Assembly (NCBI GenBank): GCA_963786445.1
Contig: CAWAZU010000008.1
Location: 124,001 to 188,000 of the forward strand
Direction: 5' to 3'
From: JAFKFJ01 sp963786445
GTDB lineage: Bacteria > Pseudomonadota > Alphaproteobacteria > Acetobacterales > Acetobacteraceae
DNA length: 64,000 nt
In this document: positions 16,978 through 26,197 of the stretch, piece after piece
Layout: each line of letters starts with the position of its first letter
Numbering within the stretch: position 1 is the stretch's first letter
Program-made: the position numbers and the translations under genes
Notes under the pieces: generated by a model
Databases searched by the model: none
What the model was told of the DNA's origin: nothing
The model's input: only the letters and a program-made list of their open reading frames with translations

Positions 16978-17686
16978 CTAGACGGCAGGCGCGCCGAGCA
17001 GCCAGCCCTGCGCCAGATCGATGCCGGCGCGCTGCATCGCCCAGAGTTGCGGGAGAGTCTCGATCTGGGTGGCGACCATCCGTCCGCCCACCGCCTCGCC
17101 CAACCGCAACAGTTCCGTGAGCAGGGCTGCGGCCGCGCGGGCCGGTGATCGCGCCCCGCACCACCGTACCCGACAACTTCAGCGCATCGAACCGAGCCGC
17201 CTGCAGCAGGGCGAGGGATGCGGTGCCACCGTCAAACTCATCGAGCGCCACGCTCACGGCGCAGGCGCGCAGTTCGTTCACTGCGCCGGCGACAGCGGCA
17301 ACATCGTCGATCGTGTCGCCGCGGACCAGCTCGATGGCCTGTGCGCCCGCGTCGAGCACCGCGCGCACGAACCCAGGGTGCTGTAGCGAGCGGGCGCAGA
17401 TGTTGATCGACACTCGCGACGGCGCGCGGCAGGCCATCGCCAGCACCGCGGCGTCCAACGCCGGGCCGAGACCGGCGGCGTCGGCCGCTGCAACGAAGCT
17501 GCGCGGCGGTTGTGTCAGCGGGGCGGCGAGGCGCAGAAGCGCCTCGGCATGGTCCGGGGCGCGGCTGTTGATGCCGACCACCGGCTGCAGCGCCAGGCTG
17601 AAGCGCCGCTCGGCGATGATTCGTGCGATCTCTTCGCGGGGCGCGTGCGCGGTGGGGACGGCAGGGCGGCGCAACATATAGGACAT
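16978..17686 (-). pseudogene. Degenerate EAL-domain protein with one frameshift
   Basis: From the ATG at 17686 the frame encodes an EAL (cyclic-di-GMP phosphodiesterase) domain: FSLALQPVV, HAEALLRL, a SINICARSL segment, the DDFG position read as DEFDGG, and FDALKLSG. The C-terminal part (MVATQIETLPQLWAMQRAG, then QGWLLGAPAV) continues in the next frame to a TAG at 16978-16980. One extra base near 17141-17147 explains the shift. Several metal and catalytic positions are altered: the DDF Asp pair, the KxD lysine-aspartate and the ExG of the AEGVE motif. Even if repaired, it is probably a non-catalytic EAL protein. Confidence 0.72.
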
Positions 17687-17714
17687 GCAGCGGAAACTAC
17701 CGCACCGGCACCGA

Positions 17715-18784
17715 TCAGCGGAAGTCGCGCGAGCGAGGCAGCGGACGGTTGCGTGGGATCTGTGGGCGCGCCACCTCATCGGCACGTGCGAGCGGCACGG
17801 GAGTGCCTGCGGCATTGAGCCGGCGCAGCGTCGCCGTGCGATCCTCCGGCCGCTCGGCAACGAGATGCACGACTCCCTCGGGCGACTCCATTCCCTGCCT
17901 GCGCCAGAGGACCGACCGGCACCGTCTCGATGAGTTTCCCACGCGTCAGCGCAAAAGTGCGCCGCCTGTGGCCCAGCTTTGCGCCGACAGCGCCGACGTC
18001 GCATCCACCGGTAACCCCATTGCCTTGCCGACTTCGCGCATCGCCATCTTCGGGCAGTCGTGGATCACGGTCGCGGTGATCGCCGCGGTGACGTCGGGAC
18101 AGTCGCGCACAGCAGAGTGCGCCGCCAAGCCGCATCCCTGGGTGAGAAATATTTTCTGCTGCGCGAAGCAGACCATATCGCGGACGGAGAGCCGGTAACG
18201 TGCAAAGCCGAGTTCCACGATGAGCGCAAGTTTCTTTGCGATCGCGTCGCGCACTTTTCCCGGCACGCCGGCGGGATAGCGGCGCGCGGCGCCTTCCCGC
18301 ACCGGCATTGCCAGATGGGCGTCCGGCGTGACGCCTTCCGGCACCGGCTCGTCGGGATACTCGTGGGCGAGGTCGTCGGGCGAGAAGCCGGAGCGTGCGA
18401 CAATCCCAAGCGTGCGCGCGAGTGCCGCCGCGCCATCTCGGCGGGCGCTCGGAGATCGCCATCATCACGTCGTGCAGAGGCTTGCGTTCCGGTGCGTGAT
18501 ACAGTGGCTTGTTGACAGCCACGCAATGCGCGTCCAGCGCTGCCAGCCTGCCAGCCTGCCAGCCTGCCAGCCTGCCAGCCTGCCAGCCTGCCAGCCTGCC
18601 AGCCTGCCGAGCCTGCCAGCCGCTCGGCGTCGAACGCATCAAGCCGGCAACAGGCGGCGAGCGCGGGCCGCAGGCCGAGCGCTGCGCGCGCTGCGCCAAA
18701 GGCGACAGCGAAGGCGGCATCCGGCTGCTGCGGCGGCAGCGCGGTCGAGCCCGCACTTGCCCCTCGGCGCGCGGCGCTTGCCAA
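17715..18784 (-). pseudogene. dnaE2: Remnant of error-prone DNA polymerase dnaE2
   Basis: Fragments on the minus strand follow the order of DnaE2 (error-prone alpha subunit homologue of the SOS ImuA-ImuB-DnaE2 set). Seen in order: LDAFDAERL; NKPLYHAPERKPLHDVMMAI; TLGIVARSGFSPDDLAHEYP; a finger-region stretch reading GVPGKVRDAIAKKLALIVELGFARY in two halves; MAMREVGKAMGLPVDATSAL; and the C-terminal GVVHLVAERPED ending in RDFR and TGA at 17715-17717. The segment with the catalytic PDIDVDF aspartates and most of the C-terminal half are missing, and frames change several times. With about 1.07 kb left of a normal 3 kb gene it cannot make a polymerase. Confidence 0.82.
18541..18621 (+). repeat. 8-bp tandem repeat (TGCCAGCC)n
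   Basis: Eight perfect TGCCAGCC units run from 18541 to 18604, then one copy with an extra base (18605-18613) and one more perfect copy (18614-18621). The array lies inside the dnaE2 remnant, and the two sides are in different frames. An 8-bp unit shifts the frame with each gain or loss, as in slipped-strand mispairing. Confidence 0.92.
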
Positions 18785-18791
18785 GGCTGAG

Positions 18792-18812
18792 CGGGGCCGC
18801 CAGGCGGCCCCG
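18792..18812. terminator. GC-rich hairpin without T-tract
   Basis: A perfect 10-bp inverted repeat around an A at 18802 (CGGGGCCGCC / GGCGGCCCCG). It lies just upstream of the dnaE2 remnant on its strand and about 300 bases before yggT. No T-run follows on either strand, so it is only a weak terminator candidate. Confidence 0.3.
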
Positions 18813-19106
18813 TGGGCGCGGTCCTCGGGAGAGGCGTTCAGGTCGGGAGTGCCGTGGCGAAAGGCCAGCGGCTACTGACCAGCAGTCTGCTTCGCCGCCT
18901 CATGGGTGCGCACCACGCTCTCGACGTTATTTCGGTCGCGGTCGGGTGCGAGAACAAAAAGTGAACCGATCGGAGATGGACAACCCGGCGGTAACACGGC
19001 TTTACGCAAGTTGCTCCCTCACTCGGTGCTCGCTACAGCGCCCGCCGCCCCGGTTGCGCACGGAATCCGCCCCCGCTAGGGTCCGCCGGCACTTCGGGGA
19101 CGCCGC

Positions 19107-19424
19107 GTGATCACCATTCTGTACGAGATCGCCGAAACACTGCTCGGTATCTATCGCTGGGTGGTCATCCTGGCGGTGATCGTCAGCCTGCTGACTGGCT
19201 TCGGCGTGCTCGACACGCGCAACCGTGTGGTCTGGACCATCGGCGATTTCCTCTATCGCCTCACCGAGCCGTTGCTGCGCCCGATCCGCCGCTACATTCC
19301 GCCGTTCGGCGGCCTCGACATCACGCCCGTCATCCTGCTGGTGCTGATCTGGGCCGTGCAGATGCTGCTTACGCGGATTTACTCGGCAGTCGCGTTCGGC
19401 GACGTGCGGGCGCTTGTGCTCTGA
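19107..19424 (+). CDS. YggT family membrane protein
   Basis: The 105-residue protein matches the YggT family: a first helix (WVVILAVIVSLLTGFGVLD), an amphipathic middle with EPLLRPIRRYIPPFGGLDITPV, the hallmark of the family, and a second helix (VILLVLIWAVQMLL). YggT proteins are inner-membrane proteins linked to osmotic tolerance and, in other bacteria, septum or thylakoid organisation; the function is poorly defined. GTG at 19107 is the start. The stop overlaps the folD start (TGATG), so the two are translationally coupled. Confidence 0.9.
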   Translation: MITILYEIAETLLGIYRWVVILAVIVSLLTGFGVLDTRNRVVWTIGDFLYRLTEPLLRPIRRYIPPFGGLDITPVILLVLIWAVQMLLTRIYSAVAFGDVRALVL

Positions 19425-20275
19425 TGGCGTTGGCGGCGGCGCGGATCATCGACGGCAAGGCGGTCGCGGCGCCGCTGCGCGCGCAGGTCGCGGCGCGTAC
19501 GGCGGCCCTCGGCTACCGGCCGGGCCTCGCCGTGGTGCTGGTGGGCGAGGATCCGGCCAGTGCCGTCTATGTCCGCAACAAGGACCGCGCCGCCAACGCC
19601 GCCGGCATCGCCGCCGAAACGATTCGCCTGCCCGCGAGCATCGCCGAGGCCGCGCTGCTGGCCGCGATCGCGCGGCTCAACGCCGACGCTTCGGTGGATG
19701 GCATCCTGGTGCAACTGCCGCTGCCGCCGCAGATCCGCGCCCGCGCGGTGATCGAGGCGATCGACCCGGCAAAGGACGTGGACGGGTTCCACCCGGTCAA
19801 TGTCGGCCGGCTGCATGACGGCGTGGCGACGCTGGTGCCCTGCACGCCGCTCGGCGTAATGAAGCTGCTGGCGGCGGCGGGCGTGGCGTTGCGCGGGGCG
19901 CGGGCGCTGGTGCTCGGGCGCTCGGCGATCGTCGGCAAGCCAATGGCTGCGCTGCTGACCGCAGCCGACGCGACGGTGACGGTCGCGCATTCTCGCACCC
20001 GCGACCTGGCGGCCGAATGCCGCCGCGCGGAGGTGCTGGTGGCGGCGGTCGGCCGAGCCGAGATGGTGCGCGGCGACTGGATCGCGCCGGGTGCGGTCGT
20101 CATTGACGTGGGCATCAACCGGCTGGCCGACGGGCGGCTGGCGGGCGATGTCGCCTACGACGAGGCGGCGTCGGTCGCCGGCGCGATCACGCCGGTGCCG
20201 GGCGGCGTCGGCCCGATGACCATCGCCTGCCTGTTGGAGAACACGCTGCGCGCCGCCGAGGCGCGGCGCGCGTAG
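19424..20275 (+). CDS. folD: Methylenetetrahydrofolate dehydrogenase/cyclohydrolase
   Basis: The 283-residue protein is FolD, the bifunctional cytosolic enzyme that oxidises 5,10-methylene-THF with NADP+ and hydrolyses the methenyl product to 10-formyl-THF for purine and formyl-Met synthesis. Seen: YVRNKDRA with Tyr 49 and Lys 53 of the active site, QLPLP, DVDGFHPVN, PCTPLGV, the Rossmann GRSAIVGKPMA, DVGIN and the C-terminal PGGVGPMT signature. Length is typical. It overlaps yggT and converges on the next minus-strand gene, with one base or less between stops. Confidence 0.97.
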   Translation: MALAAARIIDGKAVAAPLRAQVAARTAALGYRPGLAVVLVGEDPASAVYVRNKDRAANAAGIAAETIRLPASIAEAALLAAIARLNADASVDGILVQLPLPPQIRARAVIEAIDPAKDVDGFHPVNVGRLHDGVATLVPCTPLGVMKLLAAAGVALRGARALVLGRSAIVGKPMAALLTAADATVTVAHSRTRDLAAECRRAEVLVAAVGRAEMVRGDWIAPGAVVIDVGINRLADGRLAGDVAYDEAASVAGAITPVPGGVGPMTIACLLENTLRAAEARRA

Positions 20276-20677
20276 CTACCGCCGCGCCGCGTGGAGCACG
20301 GCGGTGCCGAAGGCGATCCCCATCAGCGTCACCACGCCGATGATCCAGCGCGACCGCTCGGCGGCGATGCGCGCCTCCTCGGTCAGTTCCCTGCGCATGG
20401 CGCGGCGCGCGGCAGCGATGCGCGCGTCCATGTCGCCGCCGACCGGCAGCAGCGCGTCCGCACTCTCGCCCAGAACCGGCCGCAGCGCCTCGATCGCCGC
20501 CTGCGGGTCCGGGCGGTGCGCGGCGGCCTGAGCCTCATCCAGCGCGGTTTCGCGCTCCAGCGCGCGGGCGAGCGGCAGGGGGGCCGCGTAGCTGGCGAAC
20601 ATGCCGGCGAGGCCGACGACAACAAAAGCCATTGCCAGGAAAGCCGACCAGGTCCCGGCCGAGCCGTCGCGCTGCAT
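20276..20677 (-). CDS. Two-TM protein of unknown function
   Basis: The 133-residue product has an N-terminal membrane helix (AFLAMAFVVVGLAGMFASYA), a central acidic/Ala-rich helical domain of about 75 residues with DAQAAIEALRPVLGES-like character, and a C-terminal helix (WIIGVVTLMGIAFGTAVL). The arrangement suggests two membrane anchors with a periplasmic or cytoplasmic helical loop. The ATG at 20677 is preferred over 20698 because GGGAGG lies seven bases upstream. No family is recognised. Confidence 0.6.
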   Translation of the reverse strand: MQRDGSAGTWSAFLAMAFVVVGLAGMFASYAAPLPLARALERETALDEAQAAAHRPDPQAAIEALRPVLGESADALLPVGGDMDARIAAARRAMRRELTEEARIAAERSRWIIGVVTLMGIAFGTAVLHAARR

Positions 20678-20798
20678 GAAAGGGCCTCCCTCGTGCACTG
20701 CTCATCGCGTGCCGGCCTCGGCGGGTCAATCCGTGCGCGTTGGAAGGGGTTTGTTAAGCGAGGCCGGGCACCGTGCCCGGCAAACTCGGATATCTGCC

Positions 20799-21683
20799 AT
20801 GCGCCTCAAGGAGTTGCGCCATTGGCTGGGAAGGAGCCCGGCGGACCTGCCGCCGCTGCTGGACCCGGGCGTCGTCGATCCGGACGTGTTGGCCGGCGAA
20901 GGCGATTGGACGCGGCCGCGGTTGCGCCTGGCCGAGGAACTTTGGGGCGAGGGATTCCTGTTCCCCGGCGGTGCGAGCGAGATGCGGCGGCTGGCAGTGC
21001 CGCTCGGCCTGTCGGCGACCTCGTCGCTGTTGCTGCTGGGTGCGGGCAGCGGCGGGCCGACCCTGGTGCTCGCGGGCGAGCTCGGCGTGTGGACGCATGG
21101 CTACGAAAGCGACCCCTTTCTGGCTGCGGTGGCGGCCAGGCGCATCCAGCGCGCCGGCGTCGCCCTGGCCAAGCGCGCGACGGTGGAGCGGTGGGACCCC
21201 GAGCACCCTGACTTCGCCCGCCGTGCCTTCGACCTCGCGATCGGGATCGACGTGCTGCGCGCGCGCCGGCCGGAGGACGTGCTGGCAGCACTCACTCAGG
21301 CGGTGCGGCCGGGCGGTCAGATCGCGCTGCTGGAGACGGTGGCGCCGGCACCGCTCGACCCGGCCGACGCCGCCGTTGCCGCGTGGCTGCGGCTGGATCT
21401 GCGCGGCGCCATGCCGCCCGACCCGGCGCGAGTAGCGCGGGCGTTGGAGCGGCTCGGCTTCGTGCTGCGGGCGGCCGAGGACGTCTCGGCGCGCCATATG
21501 CGCCAAGTGGTGAGTGGTTGGCGGCGGCTGCTGCGCGACCTGCGCGCCGAGCACCCGGATGCCGCGCACGCTGCGGTGCTGGTCGCCGAGGCGGAGCTGT
21601 GGCTGCGCCGCGTGCGGCTGATGCGGGCCGGGCGGATCGGGATGATGCGGTGGCTGGCGGCGGAGCGGGGCAAGGCGGCTTGA
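20799..21683 (+). CDS. Class I SAM-dependent methyltransferase-like protein
   Basis: The 294-residue product has an N-terminal helical part (MRLKELRHWLGRSP), then a Rossmann-type core: LLLLGAGSGGPTLVLA (motif I, SAM binding), HGYESDPFLA (acidic loop), DLAIGIDVLRA and the AVRPGGQIALLE strand typical of methyltransferases after motif III. The C-terminal third is basic and helical (LWLRRVRLMRAGRIGMM). Substrate is unknown. The ATG at 20799 is chosen because the longer in-frame ORF contains no conserved sequence before it. It directly precedes a good promoter for rpmJ. Confidence 0.72.
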   Translation: MRLKELRHWLGRSPADLPPLLDPGVVDPDVLAGEGDWTRPRLRLAEELWGEGFLFPGGASEMRRLAVPLGLSATSSLLLLGAGSGGPTLVLAGELGVWTHGYESDPFLAAVAARRIQRAGVALAKRATVERWDPEHPDFARRAFDLAIGIDVLRARRPEDVLAALTQAVRPGGQIALLETVAPAPLDPADAAVAAWLRLDLRGAMPPDPARVARALERLGFVLRAAEDVSARHMRQVVSGWRRLLRDLRAEHPDAAHAAVLVAEAELWLRRVRLMRAGRIGMMRWLAAERGKAA

Positions 21684-21708
21684 CACGATCCTCCACCGTC
21701 TCTAATGC
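21680..21708 (+). promoter_or_regulatory. Sigma-70-type promoter for rpmJ
   Basis: TTGACA at 21680-21685 is a consensus -35 box. After a 17-base spacer, TAATGC at 21703-21708 can serve as -10. Transcription would begin near 21715, about 33 bases before the rpmJ ATG. The -35 box overlaps the stop of the methyltransferase gene. Confidence 0.6.
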
Positions 21709-21747
21709 GCCGCGCTCCGAGACCCGCGCTTCCGCAAGGCCATCGCC

Positions 21748-21873
21748 ATGAAGATCCGCAACAGCTTGAAGTCGGCAAAGACCCGCGACAAGAACTGCCG
21801 CGTGGTGCGCCGTCACGGCCGCGTCTATGTCATCAACAAGAAGAACCCGCGGATGAAGGCCCGCCAGGGCTGA
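21748..21873 (+). CDS. rpmJ: 50S ribosomal protein L36
   Basis: A 41-codon gene encoding MKIRNSLKSAKTRDKNCRVV, a basic middle, and NKKNPRMKARQG. This is the alphaproteobacterial L36, a small basic protein of the large ribosomal subunit near the peptidyl transferase centre. It has only one cysteine, so it is of the type lacking the four-residue zinc site. It is monocistronic with its own promoter just upstream, as is usual in this group. Confidence 0.96.
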   Translation: MKIRNSLKSAKTRDKNCRVVRRHGRVYVINKKNPRMKARQG

Positions 21874-21946
21874 CTCCGCACGCCGGGCGCTTGCCGAGGC
21901 CCCCCGGCGGGGCCAGAGTCCCGGCCATGAGCCGGGGAGACGCCGC

Positions 21947-23389
21947 ATGATCCAGCAGCCCGCACCGAAACCGGACGTGCTCGCCCGCCGCGACGCGATC
22001 GTGGCCGGGCTGCGGCGCCTGCTGGCGGAAAGCGGCGTCATCGCCGAGCCGATCCGGCTGAAACCCTACGAGACCGACGGGCTGACCGCCTACAGGCAGG
22101 TGCCGCTCGCCGTCGTGCTGCCGGAGACCACCGAACAGGTCGCCGCCGTGATGCGCTTGCTGCATCACGAGGGCGTGCGCGTAATCCCGCGCGGCGCCGG
22201 CACCAGCCTCTCGGGCGGCGCGCTGCCGATGGCAGGACGCGGTGGTGATCGGCATGATGCGCCTCAACCGCATCCTCGACATCGACTACGCCGACCGCTG
22301 CGCCACCGTGCAGGCCGGCGTCACCAATATCGGCATCACCAACGCGGTGCAGGGCGCGGGGTTCTTCTATGCGCCCGATCCGTCCAGCCAGCTCGCCTGC
22401 ATGATCGGCGGCAATGTCGGCATGAACTCCGGCGGCGCGCATTGCCTGCGCTACGGCGTCACCGCCAACAACCTGCTCGGCCTGAAAATCGTCACCGTCG
22501 ACGGGCGAGATTCTCGATATCGGCGGCGCGCATCTCGACGCCGCCGGATATGACTGGCTCGGCCTGCTCACCGGCAGCGAAGGCCAGCTTGCGCTCATCA
22601 CCGAGGTCACCGTGCGCATCCTGCGCGGCCCGGAAGGCGCGCGCGCCATGCTCGCCGCGTTCCGGTCGAACGAGGTCGCCGGCGCTTGCGTCGCTGCCAT
22701 CATCGGCTCCGGCATCATCCCGGTGGCGCTGGAGTTCATGGACCGCCCGGCGATCCACGCCTGCGAGGCGTTCGCGCACGCCGGCTATCCGCTCGACGCC
22801 GAAGCCATGCTGATCATCGAGGTCGAAGGCAGCACCGCCGAGCAGGATGTTCTGCTCGCGCGCATCACGCGAGATCTGCGAGCGGCACGACCCGATCAGC
22901 CTGAAGGTGTCGGCATCGGCCGAAGAGTCCGCGGCGATCTGGAAAGGCAGAAAAGGCGCGTTCGGCGCGGTCGGGCGGATCAGCCCCGACTATCTCTGCA
23001 TGGACGGCGTCATTCCGACCAGCCGCCTGCCCGACGTGCTGCACCGCATCGGCGAGATGAGCGCGAGCTACGGCCTGCAAGTCGCCAACATCTTCCACGC
23101 CGGCGACGGCAATCTGCATCCGCTCATCATGTTCGACGCCAACGACCCCGGCAGTTTTGCGCGCGCCGAGCGGTTCGGCGCCGATGTGTTGAAGCTCTGC
23201 GTCGAGGTCGGCGGGTGCCTGACCGGCGAGCATGGCGTCGGCGTCGAAAAGCGCGACCTGATGGGCGTGCAGTTCACCGCGACCGATCTCGCGCAGCAGC
23301 GCCGCATCAAGGACGCCTTCGATCCCGGCTGGCTGCTCAACCCGAGCAAGGTCTTCCCCCTGATCGACGCGCAGCCGCTGGCGGCATGA
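21947..23389 (+). CDS. glcD: Glycolate oxidase subunit GlcD, three frameshifts
   Basis: Pieces in three frames together give a complete GlcD, the FAD-binding subunit of glycolate oxidase (glycolate to glyoxylate). Seen: KPYETDGLTAYRQVP and IPRGAGTSLSGGALPM (FAD-binding start), MMRLNRILDIDY, YAPDPSSQLACMIGGNVG, GLLTGSEGQLALITEVTV, SLKVSASAEESAAIWKGRK, HAGDGNLHPLI and GEHGVGVEKRDLM near the end. One extra base near 22235, one near 22504 and one near 22866-22871 break the frame; each lies in a G/C-rich run. The stop overlaps the glcE start (ATGA). Either assembly errors or a recently lost gene. Confidence 0.85.
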
Positions 23390-24594
23390 GCGACGCCGTC
23401 GCGCCGACGGAAGAGGCCGGCATCGTTGCCGCCATCGCCGACGCGCACGCCGGCGCGACGCCGCTGGAGATCACCGGACGGGGCAGCAAGCGCGCCATGC
23501 TGCGCCCGGTGCAGGCGGCGCGGAGCCTCTCGGTGGCCAGCCATGCCGGGATCACGCTCTACTCGCCGCAGGAACTGGTGATCGCCGCCAAGGCCGGCAC
23601 GACGATGGCCGAGATCGCCGCCGCGGTCGCCCTGCACAACCAGCACATCATCTCCGAACCGCCGGATTTCTCGGGTCTTTTTGGTGGTGAAGCGGCACAG
23701 ACCCTGGGCGGCGTGGTGGCGGCGAATTTGTCCGGACCGCGGCGGGTGGCGTGGGGCGCGACGCGCGACCACGTGCTCGGCGTGCGCGCGGTGAACGGGC
23801 AGGGCGAGTTGGTGCGCTCCGGCGGGCGGGTGCTGAAGAACGTCACCGGCCTAGATTTGTGCAAGCTGCTCGCCGGCAGCCACGGCACGCTCGCGGTGCT
23901 GACCGAGATCACGCTGAAAGTGCTGCCGGCGCCCGAACGGCGCGGCACAGTGGCGCTGCCGGGTCTCGATGCGGCGCAGGGGGTGGCGGCGCTGTCGGCA
24001 GCGCTGGGGTCGCCCTATGGCGTCTCCGCGGCGGCGTATCTGCCGGCAGCGGCGGCCGCGCTGGTGCCGGCGCTGGCCTGGCTCGGCGGGCCGGTCGCGA
24101 TCGCGCGTGTCGAGGATTTTTCCACGTCCGTCGCCTACCGCACCGACCGGCTGCGCGCCGAGCTGGCGTCATTCGGCGGCGCCGAAATCCTCGATGACGC
24201 AGCGAGCGTCGCCGCCTGGGAAGCGGTGCGCGACGCAGTGCCGCTGCATGGCGAGGCGGGCGCGGTCTGGCGCGTCTCGGTGCGGCCGTCGGCCGGACCG
24301 GCGGTGGCGGAGGCGGTGGCGCGGGCGTTCGGCGCGCGCTGGTTCCTCGACTGGGGCGGCGGCCTGGTGTGGATCGCCGGCCCGGCCACCGAGGCGGCGC
24401 ACGCGGCCGTCATGGCGGCGGCGCGGGCGGGGGGCGGCACCTGGCTACTGCTGCGCGCGCCGGAAGGGCTGCGCGCCGCGGTCGCCGTAATCCCGGAAGA
24501 ACCGCCCGCGCTGGCCCGCATCACCGCTTCGGTGAAGGCGGCCTTCGACCCGAAAGGCATTCTCAATCCCGGCCGCATGTACGCGGGCGTCTAG
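23386..24594 (+). CDS. glcE: Glycolate oxidase subunit GlcE
   Basis: The 402-residue intact frame is GlcE, a second FAD-binding-domain subunit of the GlcDEF complex at the inner membrane. Seen: LEITGRGSKRAML, ITLYSPQELVIAAKAGTTM, EPPDFSGLFGGEAAQTLGG, GPRRVAWGATRDHVLG, GELVRSGGRVLKNVTGLDL and the SHGTLAVLTEITLKVLP segment, followed by a C-terminal PKGILNPGRMY that is standard in this oxidase family. It starts inside the glcD stop and ends seven bases before glcF, so the three form one operon. Confidence 0.94.
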   Translation: MSDAVAPTEEAGIVAAIADAHAGATPLEITGRGSKRAMLRPVQAARSLSVASHAGITLYSPQELVIAAKAGTTMAEIAAAVALHNQHIISEPPDFSGLFGGEAAQTLGGVVAANLSGPRRVAWGATRDHVLGVRAVNGQGELVRSGGRVLKNVTGLDLCKLLAGSHGTLAVLTEITLKVLPAPERRGTVALPGLDAAQGVAALSAALGSPYGVSAAAYLPAAAAALVPALAWLGGPVAIARVEDFSTSVAYRTDRLRAELASFGGAEILDDAASVAAWEAVRDAVPLHGEAGAVWRVSVRPSAGPAVAEAVARAFGARWFLDWGGGLVWIAGPATEAAHAAVMAAARAGGGTWLLLRAPEGLRAAVAVIPEEPPALARITASVKAAFDPKGILNPGRMYAGV

Positions 24595-24601
24595 GCGGAA
24601 G

Positions 24602-25926
24602 ATGCAGACGAATTTTACCGAAGAGCAGTTGCGCGATCCCGGCATTGCCGCGTCCAACCAGGTGCTGCGCACCTGCGTGCATTGCGGCTTTTGCACCGCC
24701 ACCTGCCCGACGTTTGTTCTGCTGGGCGACGAGTTGGACAGCCCGCGCGGGCGCATCTACCTGATCAAGGACATGCTGGAATCCGGCCGGCCAGGCGACC
24801 GAGGAGGTGGCGCGGCACATCGATCGCTGCCTGTCCTGCCTGTCCTGCATGACCACCTGTCCCTCTGGCGTGCATTACATGCACCTGGTCGATCATGCCC
24901 GCACGGTGATCGAAGAAACCTACCGAAGGCCCTGGCACGACAGGCTTTTGCGTTCGGCGCTGGGCGCGGTGCTGCCCTATCCGGCGCGGCTGCGGTCGGC
25001 GCTGGCGGCGGCGCGGCTGGGGCGGCCGCTCATCGCGCTGCTGCCCGGTGGCACGGCGCTCGGCAAGCGGGTGCGGGCGATGCTGGCGCTGGCGCCGTCC
25101 CGCCTGCCGCGCCGCAGCGCGCTCGACGGCGCGCGCATCCATCCGGCGGAGGGCACGCGGCGGGCGCGGGTGGCGCTGCTGGACGGGTGCGCGCAGCGCG
25201 TGCTCGCCCCCGGCATCAACGACGCCACCATCCGCCTGCTGACGCGGCTCGGCGTCGAGGTGGTGGTGGCGCGCGGCGCCGGCTGTTGCGGCGCGCTGAC
25301 GCACCACATGGGCCGCCACGACGCCGCGATGGCAAGCATGCGCGCCAATATCGCGGCCTGGACGCGTGAGGCCGAAGGCGAAGGGCTGGACGCGATCGTG
25401 GTCAACGCCTCGGGCTGCGGCACCACGGTGAAGGACTACGGCTTTATGTTCCGCACCGAACCCTCGCCCTGGCGTGAGCGGGCGGAACGGGTGGCGGCGC
25501 TGGCGCTGGACGTGAGCGAGTTCCTGACCCGCACCGGCTACGCGCCGACGCGCGAGCCGCCGGGCCTGACGGTCGCCTACCATTCCGCGTGCAGCCTGCA
25601 GCACGGCCAGAGCGTCACCGCCGAGCCGAAGGCGCTGCTGCGCAAGGCCGGGTTCCGCGTGGTCGAGCCGGCGGAGGGGCATCTCTGCTGCGGCTCGGCC
25701 GGCACCTACAATCTGCTTGCAGCCGGACATCGCGACGCGGCTGCGCGCGCGCAAGCTGGCGAACATTTTTGCGACCAGGCCCGACCTGATCGCCGCCGGC
25801 AACATCGGCTGCCTGACGCAGTTGGCCGGCGCGGGGTTGCCGACGGTGCACACGGTGGCGCTGCTCGACTGGATGGCCGGCGGGCCGCGACCCGAGGCGC
25901 TGGCGGGGGCGCCCGTTGCGGGCTGA
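24602..25926 (+). CDS. glcF: Glycolate oxidase iron-sulfur subunit GlcF, two frameshifts
   Basis: The start MQTNFTEEQLRDPG and two CxxCxxC...CP ferredoxin clusters (CVHCGFCTATCPT; CLSCLSCMTTCPSG) identify GlcF, which passes electrons from GlcDE to the quinone pool. Two CCG-type segments follow (GAGCCGALTHHMG; HLCCGSAGTYNLL), typical of heterodisulfide-reductase-like domains. One extra base near 24791-24796 separates the first cluster from the second and one near 25718 separates NLL from QPDIATRLRARKLANI. With both corrected the protein is full length, about 440 residues, ending at 25926. Confidence 0.87.
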
Positions 25927-26197
25927 CCTCGGCGCCGGCGGTGTCGATGGACTTTCGCCAAGCCGTGCGGTCGTCGCGCAGAGTTGTTCTTGTGACGATC
26001 TGGCCGTTGCGGCGGCGGCACGGCCGGCGAAGGGAGCAACTTGCGAGACCCGCTCTCCGCAATTCGCGAGACCGGCGTGGCCGTCGCGTGCCTGCCCGGC
26101 ATTGCTGGCCGGCTGGTGCTCAATTCGCGAATCCTGTTGCGAGGTCTGCACACTTGCAGTGTGACGGCACTCGCTGCGTGCAACAGGGAGACGGCGA

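Noticed and set aside
18541..18621. CRISPR-like array
   Set aside because: The 8-bp units are directly adjacent with no spacers; it is a simple tandem repeat.
21947..23389. Programmed frameshifting in glcD
   Set aside because: Three +1 sites with no slippery-sequence pattern or pseudoknot, and the same kind of lesion in unrelated genes, fit sequence error better.
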